Shown: positions 37,723 through 49,703 of the stretch, in pieces | Numbering within the stretch: position 1 is the stretch's first letter | Layout of the letters: each line of letters opens with the position of its first letter | DNA from: an uncultured Gammaproteobacteria bacterium | GTDB taxonomy: Bacteria > Pseudomonadota > Gammaproteobacteria > Pseudomonadales > Pseudohongiellaceae | DNA: 64,000 nucleotides | Direction of reading: 5' to 3' | Assembly: GCA_913061515.1 (NCBI GenBank) | Contig: CAJXSF010000007.1 | Span: forward strand, 1-64,000 | Translations under genes and position numbers: made by a program | The notes under the pieces: model-generated | The model's database searches: none | The model's input: only the letters and a program-made list of their open reading frames with translations | What the model was told of the DNA's origin: nothing

Positions 37723-39081
37723 GTGATACGCGACATGAGCTTGGCACAAATAAACAGCGAACTTTCAGGAAAGCACTTCGGTGCCGATGTGAACTTCAGC
37801 GCCGTGTCGACGGATACTAGGGCTCTGCCTGAGGGCGCGCTTTATGTTGCTTTGGTGGGCGAGCATTTCGACGGCAATGAATTTGTGCTGGACGCTATTG
37901 AGAAAGGCGCATGCGCAACGGTGGTGTCCAAACCCGTCCACAGTACTGTGCCAGTTTTACAAGTAAGTGACACGACCGAAGCGTTGGGACAGATTGCCCG
38001 TCTAAATCGCGAAGCCTCCACTGCGCATTTTATCGCGATCACAGGAAGCCAGGGTAAAACCACTGTGAAAGAGATGTGTGCCAACATTATGAGCGAATGT
38101 CGCAATGTGTTGGTGACACGTGGCAACTTTAACAACCACATCGGTGTGCCATTAACGCTTCTAGAATTGAACGCCGAACATGATTGTGCAGTGATCGAGC
38201 TTGGGGCGAGTGGTTTAGGTGAGATTGCCTATACCGTGGCGATGGTGACACCGAATGTGGCCGTACTCACAAACGCCGAAGCAACACATATAGAGGGCTT
38301 TGGTGATCTTGAAGGCGTCGTGCGCACCAAGGGCGAAATCATTGATGGCCTGACCGAGGATGGCGTTGCAATCCTCAATGCCGATTCGCCGCACTTTGCC
38401 GTCTGGAGCAAGCGCGCGGCAACTAAAAACGTGAAGAGCTTCGGGTTGCAGAACGCTGCCGACTATCACGCTAAGAACTTATTGCTTGGGAGTAATGGTC
38501 GTAGTGCCTTTCAACTAGTCACTCCACAAGGAGACATCGAAATCAGTTTGGGGCTAGCGGGGCGTCACAACGTACTCAACTCCCTGGCTGCCGCCGCTGC
38601 CTGTATTGAATCGGGAGCGACACTAAAGGACGTGCAAAGTGGTTTGGCGAACGTCAAAGCTGTCGCTGGGCGCCTGCAGCTACTAGCAGGAATAGCGAAT
38701 TCGATACTGATCGATGATAGCTACAACGCTAGCCCGTCGTCATTTCATGCAGCGATCGATGTATTGGCAGAGCAGGCGGGCCGTAAGATTTTGATTGTAG
38801 GAGATATGGGCGAGTTGGGTTTGCAGGCGGCGCAGGCGCATACAGAGGTAGGTGAATACGCGAGACAAAAAGGAATCGATGCCCTGTGGGCGACTGGTCA
38901 CCATGCTGTTTTGGCTGCACAGAGTTTTGGTGCGTCAGGTCGGCATTTTGTGAAACAGATAGATCTTATTGCTGCCGCAAAAAATGAATTGAGCGAAGGT
39001 GATACTGCCCTTGTAAAAGGATCACGCAGTGCCGCCATGGAACGTGTAGTAGAGCAATTAAAAATGGGAGTGTCTTTATAA
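37723..39081 (+). CDS. murF: MurF, UDP-MurNAc-pentapeptide synthetase
   Basis: Predicted 452 residues. It adds D-Ala-D-Ala to complete the pentapeptide precursor. The P-loop is [14 protein letters not shown], and the family motifs [13 protein letters not shown] and [10 protein letters not shown] are present. I chose GTG 37723 because AGGTGA lies five bases upstream; ATG 37735 is possible but has no ribosome site. The stop overlaps mraY by one base. Confidence 0.96.
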   Translation: MIRDMSLAQINSELSGKHFGADVNFSAVSTDTRALPEGALYVALVGEHFDGNEFVLDAIEKGACATVVSKPVHSTVPVLQVSDTTEALGQIARLNREASTAHFIAITGSQGKTTVKEMCANIMSECRNVLVTRGNFNNHIGVPLTLLELNAEHDCAVIELGASGLGEIAYTVAMVTPNVAVLTNAEATHIEGFGDLEGVVRTKGEIIDGLTEDGVAILNADSPHFAVWSKRAATKNVKSFGLQNAADYHAKNLLLGSNGRSAFQLVTPQGDIEISLGLAGRHNVLNSLAAAAACIESGATLKDVQSGLANVKAVAGRLQLLAGIANSILIDDSYNASPSSFHAAIDVLAEQAGRKILIVGDMGELGLQAAQAHTEVGEYARQKGIDALWATGHHAVLAAQSFGASGRHFVKQIDLIAAAKNELSEGDTALVKGSRSAAMERVVEQLKMGVSL

Positions 39082-40163
39082 TGCTGGTATGGCTTGCAAG
39101 TTATCTTACTCAGATCGATAGCGGCTTCGCTGTATTTCAGTACATTACCGTGCGCGGTATTTTCAGTATTCTTACGGCCTTGTTTATTTCTTTGTGGATA
39201 GGCCCTTGGATGATTCGCAGGCTTAACTCCATGCAGATTGGGCAAGTCGTTCGCGACGATGGTCCTGAAAGTCACTTGAGCAAGGCTGGTACGCCGACCA
39301 TGGGTGGCGCGCTGATTATCGTCAGTATGTTGTTCAGCACATTGCTTTGGTCTGACCTCAATAACCATTATGTCTGGACAACTCTCGCCGTCACTTTGAT
39401 GTTTGGTGCGATCGGTTGGGTTGATGACTATCGCAAAGTATTTGAGAAAAACCCGCAAGGTTTGCCGGCACGATGGAAGTATTTTTGGCAATCGGTGGCG
39501 GGATTTGGCGCCGCCATTTTCCTATATTTTTCTGCGATAGGCCCAGCAGAGACGCATTACATTGTCCCTTTCTTTAAGGATGTGTCTCTTAATATTGGCA
39601 TCCTCTATATCGTGATTTCCTATTTTGTCATTGTGGGAAGTAGCAACGCTGTGAATCTTACCGATGGCCTAGATGGGCTAGCGATTCTGCCAACAGTAAT
39701 GGTGGGGGGCGCTCTAGGAATTATTGCCTACCTCGCAGGGCACGTAGAGTTTTCTGAGTATTTGCGTATTCCCTATGTGGCAGGTGCAGGTGAGCTAGTG
39801 ATATTTTGCGGCACCTTAGTGGGGGCTGGTCTTGGTTTTCTTTGGTTTAACACCTACCCAGCTCAAGTATTTATGGGTGACGTGGGCGCGCTTGCCCTTG
39901 GCGCTGCACTCGGCGTGGTAGCCATCATTGCTAGGCATGAGATCGTGTTGTTCATTATGGGTGGCATTTTCGTCATGGAGACGGTGTCAGTCATTCTACA
40001 AGTGGGTTCATTCAAGCTTACGGGTAAGCGTATTTTTCGCATGGCACCGCTGCATCACCATTTCGAGTTGAAAGGCTGGCCTGAGCCAAGAGTGATTGTA
40101 CGATTCTGGATTATCACAGTCATGCTAGTGCTGTTTGGTTTAGCGACACTGAAACTACGATAA
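39081..40163 (+). CDS. mraY: MraY, phospho-MurNAc-pentapeptide translocase
   Basis: Predicted 360 residues and ten membrane segments. It attaches the MurNAc-pentapeptide to undecaprenyl phosphate, making lipid I at the inner membrane. The catalytic motifs [30 protein letters not shown] and the HHH motif [12 protein letters not shown] are intact. It starts in a TAATG overlap with murF. Confidence 0.98.
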   Translation: MLVWLASYLTQIDSGFAVFQYITVRGIFSILTALFISLWIGPWMIRRLNSMQIGQVVRDDGPESHLSKAGTPTMGGALIIVSMLFSTLLWSDLNNHYVWTTLAVTLMFGAIGWVDDYRKVFEKNPQGLPARWKYFWQSVAGFGAAIFLYFSAIGPAETHYIVPFFKDVSLNIGILYIVISYFVIVGSSNAVNLTDGLDGLAILPTVMVGGALGIIAYLAGHVEFSEYLRIPYVAGAGELVIFCGTLVGAGLGFLWFNTYPAQVFMGDVGALALGAALGVVAIIARHEIVLFIMGGIFVMETVSVILQVGSFKLTGKRIFRMAPLHHHFELKGWPEPRVIVRFWIITVMLVLFGLATLKLR

Positions 40164-40190
40164 ATATTACGAGAAAATAAAGGAAGACTT

Positions 40191-41540
40191 GTGGCGCATT
40201 TGCATCGAATTATAGTGGGGTTAGGAACGACAGGATTATCCTGTGCCCGCTATTTGCGCTCAAAAAATCTTGCTTTTGAAGTCATTGATAGCCGCCAATC
40301 GCCTCCTGGTCTTGCGCAGTTCCAAGCTGAGTTTCCCGAAGTGGCGTTGACATTGGGTGAGTTCTCGCAAACCTTGTTGTGTCAAGCTGACGAGTTGTTG
40401 TTGAGCCCAGGGGTCAGTGTTCAGACTCCGGCGATAAAGGCGGCAGCAGAGGCGGGCGTGCGTATAGTTGGTGATATCGCCCTCTTTAGTGAAGCGCAAG
40501 AACAGCCCGTTGTAGCAGTGACAGGCTCCAATGGTAAGAGCACCGTTGTCACTTTGCTGGCAATGATGGCGCGCCAGGCTGGTTTGAGTGTCGGGCTTGG
40601 GGGCAATCTTGATGGCGCCGAAGCTTCCCCTGCTCTAGATCTTCTGCGCCAAGATCCTAAAGACGTCTATATTTTAGAGCTTTCTAGTTTTCAGCTTGAG
40701 ACAACGCCTCACCTGGCTGCGAAGGCTGCGGTGATTCTCAATGTCAGTGATGATCACATGGACCGTTATGCGAACAAACATGAGTATGAAGCGGCCAAGC
40801 AACGCATTTTCTTAGGGGCTGAAAACGCGATCGTCAATAAAGATGATGCAGCAAGCCAACCATGGAACAGTCAAGGGCTCGCTATCAGTCATTTTGGATT
40901 AGAGATACCTAACGCCGGTGAGTGGGGAGTAGTGCAGAAAAACGAGACAAGTTTTCTTGCTTTTGGCAATGAGGCACTGCTCGATATCAAATCTTTAAAG
41001 GTGGCCGGTAAACACAATATCGCTAATGCACTGGCAGCGCTCGCGCTTGGTGAGGCGATTGGATTGCCGCGTGAGGCGATGTTGAGTGCCTTAACAACTT
41101 TCCCGGGTTTGCCACATCGCTGTCAATGGCTGCGTCGAGTGCATGGCGTGGATTACTACAATGATTCAAAAGGCACTAATGTCGGCGCGAGTATTGTAGC
41201 CATAGAAAGCCTCGGCGAACTTATTAAGGGCAAACTGATCCTTATCGCTGGTGGTGTTGACAAAGGTGCCGATTTTTCCATTATGGCGCCAGTGCTAGAG
41301 ACGTTTGTGAAGTTGGCTGTTTTGATTGGACGCGATGCTAAGAATATGGCGGCAGCCATGAAGAACTCTATTGAAATAGTGTTTGCCAATAGCCTGCAAG
41401 AGGCGGTTGCCATAGCCGCACAGAACGCCAATGAAGGCGATGCGGTATTGCTTTCACCGGCATGCGCAAGCTTCGATATGTTCAATGATTTTACCCATCG
41501 TGGACGAGTCTTTAGTGAGACAGTGGAGGCTTTGTCATGA
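40191..41540 (+). CDS. murD: MurD, UDP-MurNAc-L-alanine:D-glutamate ligase
   Basis: Predicted 449 residues. It adds D-glutamate to UDP-MurNAc-Ala. P-loop AVTGSNGKSTVVTLL (near residue 110), LELSSFQLETT, and the C-terminal NDSKGTNVGASIVAIE and LLSPACASFDMF are family markers. The start is GTG 40191 with AGGAAG upstream. It overlaps ftsW by four bases. Confidence 0.97.
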   Translation: MAHLHRIIVGLGTTGLSCARYLRSKNLAFEVIDSRQSPPGLAQFQAEFPEVALTLGEFSQTLLCQADELLLSPGVSVQTPAIKAAAEAGVRIVGDIALFSEAQEQPVVAVTGSNGKSTVVTLLAMMARQAGLSVGLGGNLDGAEASPALDLLRQDPKDVYILELSSFQLETTPHLAAKAAVILNVSDDHMDRYANKHEYEAAKQRIFLGAENAIVNKDDAASQPWNSQGLAISHFGLEIPNAGEWGVVQKNETSFLAFGNEALLDIKSLKVAGKHNIANALAALALGEAIGLPREAMLSALTTFPGLPHRCQWLRRVHGVDYYNDSKGTNVGASIVAIESLGELIKGKLILIAGGVDKGADFSIMAPVLETFVKLAVLIGRDAKNMAAAMKNSIEIVFANSLQEAVAIAAQNANEGDAVLLSPACASFDMFNDFTHRGRVFSETVEALS

Positions 41541-42724
41541 GCACACCTTCGCTTTCAGTCTATAGCGCCATCCAAGGGCGCCAGCCACAAACATTCAAGC
41601 CTAATGCTTTATTGATCATCATCTTTGTTTTGATGACAGTGGGTTTGTTGATGATGACCTCCGCCTCAATAGAGATCGCTAATGGTCAATATGGCGATCC
41701 ATTTTTCTACATGAAGCGCCAGTTATTTTTCACCGTTCTATCGTTTGCGGTGATTGCAATAACGCTGAATATCCCAACGCGGTTTTGGTATTCGGTCAGT
41801 GGTGTGTTGCTTGTTTGTTCGTTTATTCTCTTAGCGCTTGTGCTTGTTCCTGGTATAGGGAAAGTAGTCAATGGTAGTGCGCGTTGGATCGATCTTGGTT
41901 TTTACAATCTGCAGCCTTCTGAGATGGCGAAACTGTTTTTCGTCTTCTATCTAGCGGCCTATCTCGAGCGAAGACGTGAAGAGGTTATTGCAACTTGGGT
42001 TGGGTTTGTAAAACCAATGTTGATCCTTGCTGCGGCAATTGTCTTATTGCATTTCGAGCCAGACCACGGAGCGATGGTGATCATGATAGGGACTTGTTTC
42101 AGCATGATCTTTCTTGCTGGCGCAAAGTTGCATCGATTTTTGCTTGTCCTTGCCGCTTGTCTTGGTGCGGTCATCGTTTTGGCAATTATGAAACCCTATG
42201 TTCTCGATCGCTTCTCTTCCTTCCTTAATCCTTGGGCAGCCGAATATGTCTACGGGGAAGGTTATCAGCTGACTCAAGCTCTAATTGCGTTTGGTCGTGG
42301 TGGCTTCTTCGGAGAGGGCTTAGGCAACAGTATTCAAAAGCTATATTTCTTGCCTGAGGCACACACTGATTTTGTTCTAGCGATCGTGGCAGAAGAGTTC
42401 GGTTTGGTGGGAGTTAGCACTATTGTAGGTTTGTTTATAGCGCTAGTGGCACAAGCCTTCGTTATTGGCCGTAAAGTTGAGGCGCAAGGCGATCTATTTG
42501 CAGCCTATGTCGCTTATGGTATCGCGATGTTGATTGCCTGCCAGACACTTATCAATGTAGGGGTGAACATCGGACTGCTGCCAACAAAAGGTCTAACACT
42601 TCCGTTTTTAAGTTACGGCGGAAACTCTCTGCTAGTGAGTTGTTTCATGGTGGCCGTGTTGGTGCGAATTCAATTTGAGCACGAACAAAAATCATTGCCT
42701 CAGGCGCAGCGAGGTCGACGCTGA
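41537..42724 (+). CDS. ftsW: FtsW, septal peptidoglycan polymerase (SEDS family)
   Basis: Predicted 395 residues with about ten membrane segments. It polymerises lipid II at the septum with FtsI. The conserved loops NGSARWIDLGFYNLQPSE, FEPDHGAMVIM, AHTDFVLAIVAEEFGLVG, and GLTLPFLSYGGNSLL are present; the catalytic Asp is in the EPDxG loop. The N-terminal 30 residues are cytoplasmic. Four-base overlap with murD and one-base overlap with murG. Confidence 0.97.
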   Translation: MSTPSLSVYSAIQGRQPQTFKPNALLIIIFVLMTVGLLMMTSASIEIANGQYGDPFFYMKRQLFFTVLSFAVIAITLNIPTRFWYSVSGVLLVCSFILLALVLVPGIGKVVNGSARWIDLGFYNLQPSEMAKLFFVFYLAAYLERRREEVIATWVGFVKPMLILAAAIVLLHFEPDHGAMVIMIGTCFSMIFLAGAKLHRFLLVLAACLGAVIVLAIMKPYVLDRFSSFLNPWAAEYVYGEGYQLTQALIAFGRGGFFGEGLGNSIQKLYFLPEAHTDFVLAIVAEEFGLVGVSTIVGLFIALVAQAFVIGRKVEAQGDLFAAYVAYGIAMLIACQTLINVGVNIGLLPTKGLTLPFLSYGGNSLLVSCFMVAVLVRIQFEHEQKSLPQAQRGRR

Positions 42725-43812
42725 TGTCTTCTAAAACGGTATTGATTATGGCAGGCGGGACTGGTGGACATATTTTTCCAGCACTGAGTATCGCTCGCAA
42801 TCTACAAAACAAAGGTTTCAGTATTGCATGGTTGGGAACGGCGCGAGGCTTAGAGGTCGATGTAGTCAATGGGACTGACATCCCATTGCATTTGATTGAT
42901 GTGAAAGGGCTAAGAGGCAAAGGTTTTTTTAGCATGATCGTGGCCCCTTTTATGATTCTCAGTGCAATCGTGCAAGCCTTAGGCGTAATTCGTAGAGTAA
43001 AGCCCTGCTGCGTGTTGGGAATGGGCGGTTATGTCACAGGCCCTGGCGGGGTAGCGGCGAAGCTCTCCGGCAAGCCGTTGCTGATTCATGAGCAAAACGC
43101 GATTGCTGGATTTAGTAATCGCTTACTAGCGAAAATTGCCAATACCGTGATGCAGGCATTCCCGGGCACCTTCTCCGAGTCAGTAAAAGCCATCACTACT
43201 GGCAATCCGGTGCGCGAAGACATCAGTGCACTAGCTCAGAAAAACTATGTCGCTAGTGCTGGGCCGCTGAGAATTTTGGTTCTGGGTGGCAGCCTGGGTG
43301 CTGTGGCAATTAACGAATTAATGCCAACGGTTTTAGCGATGTTTACGCCAGAGGCGCGCCCGCAAATTTGGCACCAGGTTGGTAAGAAAAATATCGAAGT
43401 GACACAGCAGGCCTATGCAAAAGCAGGGTTGATATTGAATGAAGCTTGTCGAGTAGACGCTTTTATCGATGATATGGCGGCAGCGTATGACTGGGCAGAC
43501 ATCGTTGTTTGTCGAGCCGGAGCGTTGACGGTGAGTGAGGTCGCGGCAGCAGGTATCGCCTCAGTATTGGTGCCATACCCTTATGCAGTAGATGACCATC
43601 AAACTCGTAATGCGCAGAGTTTAAGTGAAGACAACGCGGCAGTGTTGATTCAACAAAAAGACCTCGATGCTGAGAAATTGCAACAGCTGCTTGCAAGATT
43701 TCAAGATGACCGTGAAGCATTAGAAATGATGGCCCAAAGAGCGAGAAAAATAGCGCGCTTTGATGCCAATGAATTAGTCGCAAATCAATGCATGGATGCT
43801 TGTAAAGGATAG
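42724..43812 (+). CDS. murG: MurG, lipid II-forming GlcNAc transferase
   Basis: Predicted 362 residues. This peripheral inner-membrane GT28 enzyme adds GlcNAc to lipid I. The [16 protein letters not shown]-type loop at the start (here [12 protein letters not shown]), [28 protein letters not shown] and the UDP-binding segment [16 protein letters not shown] are intact. Seven bases separate it from murC. Confidence 0.97.
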   Translation: MSSKTVLIMAGGTGGHIFPALSIARNLQNKGFSIAWLGTARGLEVDVVNGTDIPLHLIDVKGLRGKGFFSMIVAPFMILSAIVQALGVIRRVKPCCVLGMGGYVTGPGGVAAKLSGKPLLIHEQNAIAGFSNRLLAKIANTVMQAFPGTFSESVKAITTGNPVREDISALAQKNYVASAGPLRILVLGGSLGAVAINELMPTVLAMFTPEARPQIWHQVGKKNIEVTQQAYAKAGLILNEACRVDAFIDDMAAAYDWADIVVCRAGALTVSEVAAAGIASVLVPYPYAVDDHQTRNAQSLSEDNAAVLIQQKDLDAEKLQQLLARFQDDREALEMMAQRARKIARFDANELVANQCMDACKG

Positions 43813-43819
43813 TGAAGGC

Positions 43820-45256
43820 ATGACAATGACTCGTAAACAGAATAAGGCAAACCCCGTACCGGAGATGCGTCGTATAAAAACGATTCATTTTGTTGGTATT
43901 GGTGGCGCTGGTATGTGCGGCATAGCGGAAGTGTTGCTCAACCAAGGCTATGCCGTCACAGGGTCTGATATTCGTCAATCGCCTGTTACTCAGCGTTTAG
44001 TGAACTTAGGGGCACAGGTATTTATCGGCCACCGAACTGAGAACGTTGAGAGTGCCGATGTAGTTGTCTATTCCAGTGCCGTAAACTCAGAGAACCCTGA
44101 ACTAGTGGCAGCAAGAGAGGCGGGGCGTCCAATCATTCCTCGTGCAGAAATGTTGGCGGAGCTGATGCGTTATCGTCATGGTATTGCAATTGCCGGGACA
44201 CACGGCAAGACCACGACAACCAGTTTGGTGGCTTCCATTTTTGCCGAAGCAGGTTTAGACCCCACTTTCGTGATTGGTGGTTTGCTCAATAGTGCCGGTG
44301 CTAACGCCGCGCTAGGAGAGAGTCGTTACTTAGTCGCAGAGGCTGATGAGAGCGACGCGTCGTTCATTCATCTTCAGCCGATGGTTACGGTTGTCACTAA
44401 TATCGATGCCGATCACATGAGCACCTATGAGGGTGATTTCAATAAGTTGAAGAAATACTTCTTAGAATTTCTGCATAACTTGCCATTTTATGGTCTTGCT
44501 GTGATGTGTATCGACGACCCAGTGGTGGCTGAAATTTTGCCGCAGATCGCAAGACCAACATTGACCTATGGTTTTGCAGACAAAGCAGACTATCGAATTG
44601 TCAATCTGAGCCAAGATCGTCAATTCACACAGTTCGACATTGTGCGCCCAGAGCGCGAAGGAACGCTGCGCATCAATCTCAATATTCCTGGTCGTCATAA
44701 TGCCTTGAATGCAGCAGCGGCCGTTGCCATCGCGAGCGATGAAGGGATTAGTGATGAGCACATTTTTGCAGGGCTGAGTAAATTTCAAGGCGTCGGTCGA
44801 CGTTTCGAGATGCAAGGGCAATTCCCAGTGCGTGACGGAACGGCAATGCTACTGGATGATTATGGTCATCACCCACGCGAAGTGGCGGCCACGATTGCGG
44901 CATTGCGTGATGGATGGCCAGATTCACGCATCGTCATGATCTATCAACCACACCGTTACACTCGCACTAAAGACCTTTATGAAGATTTTGTCATAGTCCT
45001 CTCGGACGTGGACGTCTTATTAATGTTGGAAGTGTATTCCGCTGGTGAAGACGCAATACCCGGTGCCGATTCGCGCAGTCTATGTCGCAGCATTCGTGCG
45101 CGAGGTCGAGTTGACCCAGTGTATGTCCAAGATGAAACAGATATTCGTCAGGTATTAACAGAAGTGCTCCGTGATGGCGACATCGTCATCACCCAAGGCG
45201 CTGGCAGTGTCGGTTCTCTAGCTAAGCAGTTGAGCGAGCAAGGTTTAATAGTATGA
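43820..45256 (+). CDS. murC: MurC, UDP-MurNAc:L-alanine ligase
   Basis: Predicted 478 residues. It starts the stem peptide. [17 protein letters not shown] near the N-terminus, P-loop [14 protein letters not shown] and [12 protein letters not shown] are diagnostic. ATG 43820 or ATG 43826 may be used; GAAGG favours the second by spacing, AAAGGA the first. Eight further in-frame codons lie inside murG and are rejected. The stop overlaps ddl by four bases. Confidence 0.97.
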   Translation: MTMTRKQNKANPVPEMRRIKTIHFVGIGGAGMCGIAEVLLNQGYAVTGSDIRQSPVTQRLVNLGAQVFIGHRTENVESADVVVYSSAVNSENPELVAAREAGRPIIPRAEMLAELMRYRHGIAIAGTHGKTTTTSLVASIFAEAGLDPTFVIGGLLNSAGANAALGESRYLVAEADESDASFIHLQPMVTVVTNIDADHMSTYEGDFNKLKKYFLEFLHNLPFYGLAVMCIDDPVVAEILPQIARPTLTYGFADKADYRIVNLSQDRQFTQFDIVRPEREGTLRINLNIPGRHNALNAAAAVAIASDEGISDEHIFAGLSKFQGVGRRFEMQGQFPVRDGTAMLLDDYGHHPREVAATIAALRDGWPDSRIVMIYQPHRYTRTKDLYEDFVIVLSDVDVLLMLEVYSAGEDAIPGADSRSLCRSIRARGRVDPVYVQDETDIRQVLTEVLRDGDIVITQGAGSVGSLAKQLSEQGLIV

Positions 45257-46188
45257 CTGAATTAAACACTCAGATGCAGGAAGTTATCGCTCAATTAGGG
45301 CGTGTCGCTGTTGTGATGGGCGGCAATTCTGCTGAGCGCGAAGTGTCACTAAAAAGCGGCAGTGCGGTTCTTGAAGCCTTGCTTAGTGTCGGGGTTGATG
45401 CGGTAGGAATTGATGCCAAGAAAGACCTTGCTGTGCAGTTACAGGCTCAAAACATTCAAAGAGTCTTTAATGTGTTACATGGGCGCGGCGGTGAAGATGG
45501 CACTCTGCAAGGCCTTTTGGAGTTTTTGCAGATACCTTATACGGGTAGTGGTGTGTTGGCCTCGGCGCTAGCAATGGACAAAGTAAAAACAAAATACATA
45601 TGGCAACAAATTGGATTGCCTACACCGAATTTCTTCGTACTCGACGCCACAACAGATTGGCAAGCAGTAATGGATGAACTTGGTAAAGCGGTGGTAAAGC
45701 CAGTGCGTGAGGGTTCGAGCATTGGGATGTCGATTGTCGATAGCCCAGAGAAACTTCGCGAAGCCTTTGCCTTGGCGAGCGAGTATGACTCAGAGGTCAT
45801 GGCCGAGCAGTTTATTGCTGGCACTGAGTTTACAGTCGCTATTTTAGATGGAGAGCCACTACCCGTAATAGAGCTGCACACATCCCATGTGTTCTATGAC
45901 TACAACGCCAAATACATTGCCAATGACACGCAGTATTTATGTCCAGCTCCAATCGATGCGCAGGCTGAGAGCGAAGTGCAAGCGCTATCTTTGAGCGCGT
46001 TCTTAGCACTTGGCTGTACTGGGTGGGGACGGGTTGATTTGATGCGCGATGCCGCTGGCAAGTTTTACCTGCTAGAAGTCAATACAGTGCCAGGGATGAC
46101 AGACCATTCATTAGTGCCGATGGCAGCCACTGCCAAAGGGTTGAGCTTTAGCCAATTACTAATACACATTTTGACAACGACAAACTAA
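45253..46188 (+). CDS. ddlB: Ddl, D-alanine-D-alanine ligase
   Basis: Predicted 311 residues. This ATP-grasp enzyme makes the dipeptide used by Mur[18 protein letters not shown] (near residue 17), [29 protein letters not shown], and the magnesium-site segment [20 protein letters not shown] are clear. The dcw position gives DdlB. It begins in an ATGA overlap with murC. Confidence 0.97.
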   Translation: MTELNTQMQEVIAQLGRVAVVMGGNSAEREVSLKSGSAVLEALLSVGVDAVGIDAKKDLAVQLQAQNIQRVFNVLHGRGGEDGTLQGLLEFLQIPYTGSGVLASALAMDKVKTKYIWQQIGLPTPNFFVLDATTDWQAVMDELGKAVVKPVREGSSIGMSIVDSPEKLREAFALASEYDSEVMAEQFIAGTEFTVAILDGEPLPVIELHTSHVFYDYNAKYIANDTQYLCPAPIDAQAESEVQALSLSAFLALGCTGWGRVDLMRDAAGKFYLLEVNTVPGMTDHSLVPMAATAKGLSFSQLLIHILTTTN

Positions 46189-46206
46189 GAGAGTGCCACT
46201 AAGGCC

Positions 46207-47037
46207 ATGAGCAGAGCGACACAAAAACAAGGTTTTTCAGCACACGGCGGTATGCGCGACATACCACGTGGCGCCGTGCCTCTGCAGAAACAACAAGAGC
46301 AAGCGCAAGGGCCGGCTCGCAAGAGTCGCGCGGGGGTTTTGATGGTTGTGCTAGTGCTTTGTATGGCAGTGCTAGTGACTCAGAACCGTGAGCAAATCAA
46401 TGCCTATGTGAATAAACCAATTCGTGTGGTGAAGATGGCAAACGAACTGCAAAGGGCGAACGAAGGGCATATCCGTGCTGCATTGGCTGCCCATTTGAAT
46501 GCCGGTTTTTTTGCCTTGGATGTGCGAGCGATCAAAGAACAACTAGAAGCTGACCCGTGGATTGAAAAAGCGGTGATCACTCGTATCTGGCCAGATACTT
46601 TGTCAGTAGGAATTACAGAAGAGCTCGCGATTGCACGCTGGGGCGACCAGCATCTATTGAATCAATATGGTGAGAGTTTTGCGCCGGAACTGCAGTCAGA
46701 TGATTTCACTCTGCCACTCTTGCGAGGTCCAGAGGGCATGGAGCGCAAGGTGATGGAACAGTATCAAGTTTTCTCGCAAATGTTGTCAGATACCGGGTTG
46801 CGAGTAAGAGAGATTGCGTTGAGTGATCGCGGAAGTTGGACCTTGCGCATGGAGAACGATTTGCAAGTCAGTATAGGGCGCAATGACGTCATGGAAAGAA
46901 TGGAGCGATTTGTCACTTTTTATTCGCGCCATCTTTTCGCACAGCTTGAAGAGATCGAAGCAGTCGATTTGCGTTATAGCAATGGAATATCAATTAGGAA
47001 CAAGACAGTTATGCCAGCCGGAGTTGCTTCAAAATGA
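46207..47037 (+). CDS. ftsQ: FtsQ, cell division protein
   Basis: Predicted 276 residues: a basic cytoplasmic tail, one membrane segment (VLMVVLVLCMAVLVT, about 40-55), a POTRA domain (about 65-135, with DPWIEKAVITRIWPDTLSVGI) and the FtsQ beta domain. It recruits FtsB/FtsL to the divisome. Located between ddl and ftsA as always. A ribosome site is weak at ATG 46207. Confidence 0.96.
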   Translation: MSRATQKQGFSAHGGMRDIPRGAVPLQKQQEQAQGPARKSRAGVLMVVLVLCMAVLVTQNREQINAYVNKPIRVVKMANELQRANEGHIRAALAAHLNAGFFALDVRAIKEQLEADPWIEKAVITRIWPDTLSVGITEELAIARWGDQHLLNQYGESFAPELQSDDFTLPLLRGPEGMERKVMEQYQVFSQMLSDTGLRVREIALSDRGSWTLRMENDLQVSIGRNDVMERMERFVTFYSRHLFAQLEEIEAVDLRYSNGISIRNKTVMPAGVASK

Positions 47038-47104
47038 ACACAGCGAACGACATAAAAATTGCTAATAAGCAGTTATCTACACGAGCTTCAGGAGTGCGCG
47101 GATT

Positions 47105-48340
47105 ATGAGCGAATCAGTACGCGGAAACCTCATCGTTGGCTTGGATATCGGAACGTCGAAAGTAGTAGCAATCGTCGGCGATATCAAAGCGGATGGAAGT
47201 CTCGATATCGTCGGGATAGGGAGTCACCGTTCTAGGGGGCTTAAGAAAGGCACCGTAGTGAACATCGAGTCCACTGTGGAGTCTATTCAGAGAGCCATCG
47301 AAGAAGCCGAGTTAATGGCTGGTTGTCAGATTCATTCAGTATATGCAGGGATTGCAGGTAGCCATATTCGCAGCATGAATTCGCACGGCATTGTCGCCAT
47401 TCGTGATGGGGAAGTGACCCGTGCAGATATCGAACGAGTCATTGATGCGGCCCAAGCTGTGGCGATCCCGGCTGATCAAAAAGTATTGCATATTCTGCCG
47501 CAAGAATACGTGATCGACTCGCAGGAGGGTGTGAAAGAGCCCTTAGGAATGTCCGGTGTACGTTTAGAGGCGAAAGTGCATTTGGTGACGTGTGCAATCA
47601 ATGCGGCTCAAAATATCGAGAAGTGTATTAAGCGTTGTGGTTTGGTTACAGAAGAAATTATTTTGGAACAACTGGCTTCAAGTTATGCAGTGCTCACTGA
47701 AGATGAGAAAGAGCTTGGCGTTTGTCTAGTGGATATTGGCGGCGGCACTTCAGATATTGCCATCTTCACAGAGGGGGCTATTCGTCATACAGGCGTGATC
47801 CCAATCGCAGGGGACCAAGTCACTAATGATATCGCAATGGCACTGCGCACACCGACTGAGAATGCCGATGAGTTGAAGATCAAATATGCCTGTGCGTTAA
47901 CGCAGTTAGCCAATGTCGGTGAGACGATTAAGGTGCCAAGCGTTGGTGATAGGCCGCCGCGCGAGCTCTCACGCCAGGCATTAGCCGAAGTGGTTGAACC
48001 ACGCTATGACGAGCTATTTACCTTGATTCGCGCAGAGCTTCAGCGCAGTGGCTTCGAGAATATGCTGGCGGCAGGAATCGTATTAACCGGCGGCACTTCC
48101 AAGATGGAAGGCGTTGTTGAACTTGCAGAAGAGATCTTTCACGCGCCTGTGCGCATAGGCGTTCCGCAGAATGTAAAAGGGCTTTCCGATATCGTACGCA
48201 ACCCCATTTATTCGACCGGGGTTGGCTTGCTTCTCTACGGGGTTAAGCAACAGCAAGATCGCGAAGGTATCGTCGCCCCGAAAGAATTACAGATCGGATT
48301 TGGAGATAAGTTTAGCGCTTGGATTAAGAAAAATTTGTAA
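47105..48340 (+). CDS. ftsA: FtsA, actin-like Z-ring anchor
   Basis: Predicted 411 residues with an actin/Hsp70 ATPase fold: phosphate-1 [16 protein letters not shown], phosphate-2 [15 protein letters not shown], adenosine motif [13 protein letters not shown]. The SHS2/1C domain follows the first lobe. The C-terminal amphipathic helix (SAWIKKNL) binds the inner membrane and FtsZ is tethered through its own tail. AGGAG precedes ATG 47105. Confidence 0.97.
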   Translation: MSESVRGNLIVGLDIGTSKVVAIVGDIKADGSLDIVGIGSHRSRGLKKGTVVNIESTVESIQRAIEEAELMAGCQIHSVYAGIAGSHIRSMNSHGIVAIRDGEVTRADIERVIDAAQAVAIPADQKVLHILPQEYVIDSQEGVKEPLGMSGVRLEAKVHLVTCAINAAQNIEKCIKRCGLVTEEIILEQLASSYAVLTEDEKELGVCLVDIGGGTSDIAIFTEGAIRHTGVIPIAGDQVTNDIAMALRTPTENADELKIKYACALTQLANVGETIKVPSVGDRPPRELSRQALAEVVEPRYDELFTLIRAELQRSGFENMLAAGIVLTGGTSKMEGVVELAEEIFHAPVRIGVPQNVKGLSDIVRNPIYSTGVGLLLYGVKQQQDREGIVAPKELQIGFGDKFSAWIKKNL

Positions 48341-48407
48341 GAAAAAGTTTAGAGATAATCAATTAATCACATTTAGTTTTAAGAAATATAATGAGTCAGG
48401 AGGCCGT

Positions 48408-49580
48408 ATGTTTGAATTAGTCGATAGCTTGCCACAGAATGCAGTCATCAAAGTGATCGGTGTAGGCGGTGGTGGTGGCAACGCAGTGCGCCACATGATT
48501 GCCAATCACATTGAAGGTGTTGAATTCGTGTGTGCCAATACTGATGCGCAGGCCTTGAGCAATCTTGGTGCTCGCACATTACTGCAGATGGGTAGTTGCG
48601 TTACTAAAGGTCTAGGTGCTGGTGCAAATCCAGAGATCGGCCGTCAGGCAGCGTTAGAAGATCGTGATGAAATCGCAGAAATTCTCGCAGGCGCGGATAT
48701 GGTTTTCATCACTGCTGGTATGGGTGGTGGAACTGGCACTGGTGCGGCGCCTATTTTTGCAGAAGTTGCAAAAGAGCTAGGAATTCTCACTGTTGCTGTG
48801 GTGACTCGTCCTTTTCCTTTCGAAGGCAAGAAACGTTCATTGATTGCTGATGAAGGTATTGTTGAGTTGTCCGAACACGTCGATTCTTTGATCACCATTC
48901 CAAATGAAAAATTGCTCGAGGTGTTGGGTAAATCAGCGAGTTTGCTAGACGCATTCAAAGCAGCGAATGACGTATTGTTGGGCGCAGTTAAAGGGATAGC
49001 CGATTTGATTATGCGTCCTGGCATGATCAACGTGGACTTCGCCGATGTGCGCACTGTGATGTCAGAGATGGGCATGGCGATGATGGGCACAGGTTATGCC
49101 TCTGGTGAAGGCCGTGCGCGCGAGGCGGCTGAGTCTGCTATTCGCAGCCCGCTTCTCGAAGACGTTAATCTGCATGGGGCTCGCGGCATTCTTGTGAATA
49201 TTACGGCCGGCGAAAACCTTTCCCTCGGTGAGTTCACAGAAGTGGGTGACACAATCGAAGAGTTCGCTTCAGATGATGCCACTGTAGTTGTTGGTACTGT
49301 GATCGACCCAAGCATGGGCGAAGAGATTCGCGTGACGGTTGTGGCGACAGGTTTGGGCGAGCGCGCCGTAGTCAAAGAAGTAAAACCTGTCGAGCAGCCA
49401 AAAGCGGTTGTTACTGACTACCGTCAGTTGGATCGCCCCGCGGCGTTGCGTTCGCGCACTGCCTCTTCTGCCTCCAGCCATACGATGCCACAGTCCTCTG
49501 GCCTGGCTAAAGCCGTTGGTGCGGAGACGGATATGGACTATTTGGACATTCCAGCGTTCTTGCGTCGTCAGGCAGACTAA
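48408..49580 (+). CDS. ftsZ: FtsZ, tubulin-like division GTPase
   Basis: Predicted 390 residues. The GTP-binding tubulin signature is GGGTGTGA (106-113), with NTDAQAL near residue 43 and the T7 loop ([11 protein letters not shown]). A flexible linker (about 320-370) leads to the conserved tail [12 protein letters not shown], which binds FtsA and ZipA. AGGAGG seven bases before ATG 48408 fixes the start. It closes the dcw cluster; two hairpins follow. Confidence 0.98.
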   Translation: MFELVDSLPQNAVIKVIGVGGGGGNAVRHMIANHIEGVEFVCANTDAQALSNLGARTLLQMGSCVTKGLGAGANPEIGRQAALEDRDEIAEILAGADMVFITAGMGGGTGTGAAPIFAEVAKELGILTVAVVTRPFPFEGKKRSLIADEGIVELSEHVDSLITIPNEKLLEVLGKSASLLDAFKAANDVLLGAVKGIADLIMRPGMINVDFADVRTVMSEMGMAMMGTGYASGEGRAREAAESAIRSPLLEDVNLHGARGILVNITAGENLSLGEFTEVGDTIEEFASDDATVVVGTVIDPSMGEEIRVTVVATGLGERAVVKEVKPVEQPKAVVTDYRQLDRPAALRSRTASSASSHTMPQSSGLAKAVGAETDMDYLDIPAFLRRQAD

Positions 49581-49590
49581 TGTGATCTTT

Positions 49591-49618
49591 CGCTCAAAAT
49601 TATCATTAATTTTGAGCG
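49591..49618 (+). terminator. Hairpin 1 after ftsZ
   Basis: Perfect 12-bp stem CGCTCAAAATTA/TAATTTTGAGCG with a TCAT loop, 11 bases past the ftsZ stop. No T-run follows, but the stem is A/T-rich at its tip. A second hairpin follows eight bases later. Confidence 0.55.
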
Positions 49619-49625
49619 CTGCATT

Positions 49626-49649
49626 GCGGTGAAATGGCTGTTTCACCGC
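49626..49649 (+). terminator. Hairpin 2 after ftsZ
   Basis: Perfect 9-bp stem GCGGTGAAA/TTTCACCGC with a 6-base loop. Together with hairpin 1 it could stabilise or end the long dcw mRNA and limit read-through into lpxC. Confidence 0.45.
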
Positions 49650-49703
49650 TAATTAAGGTCGCAAAACCAGAATCACGATGAAATTGTCGTTGCTGGGAAA
49701 TGT

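Noticed and set aside
48364-48392. Perfect TATAAT with weak -35 just before ftsZ
   Set aside because: Transcription would start within the ribosome site of ftsZ, and the -35 matches only three bases.
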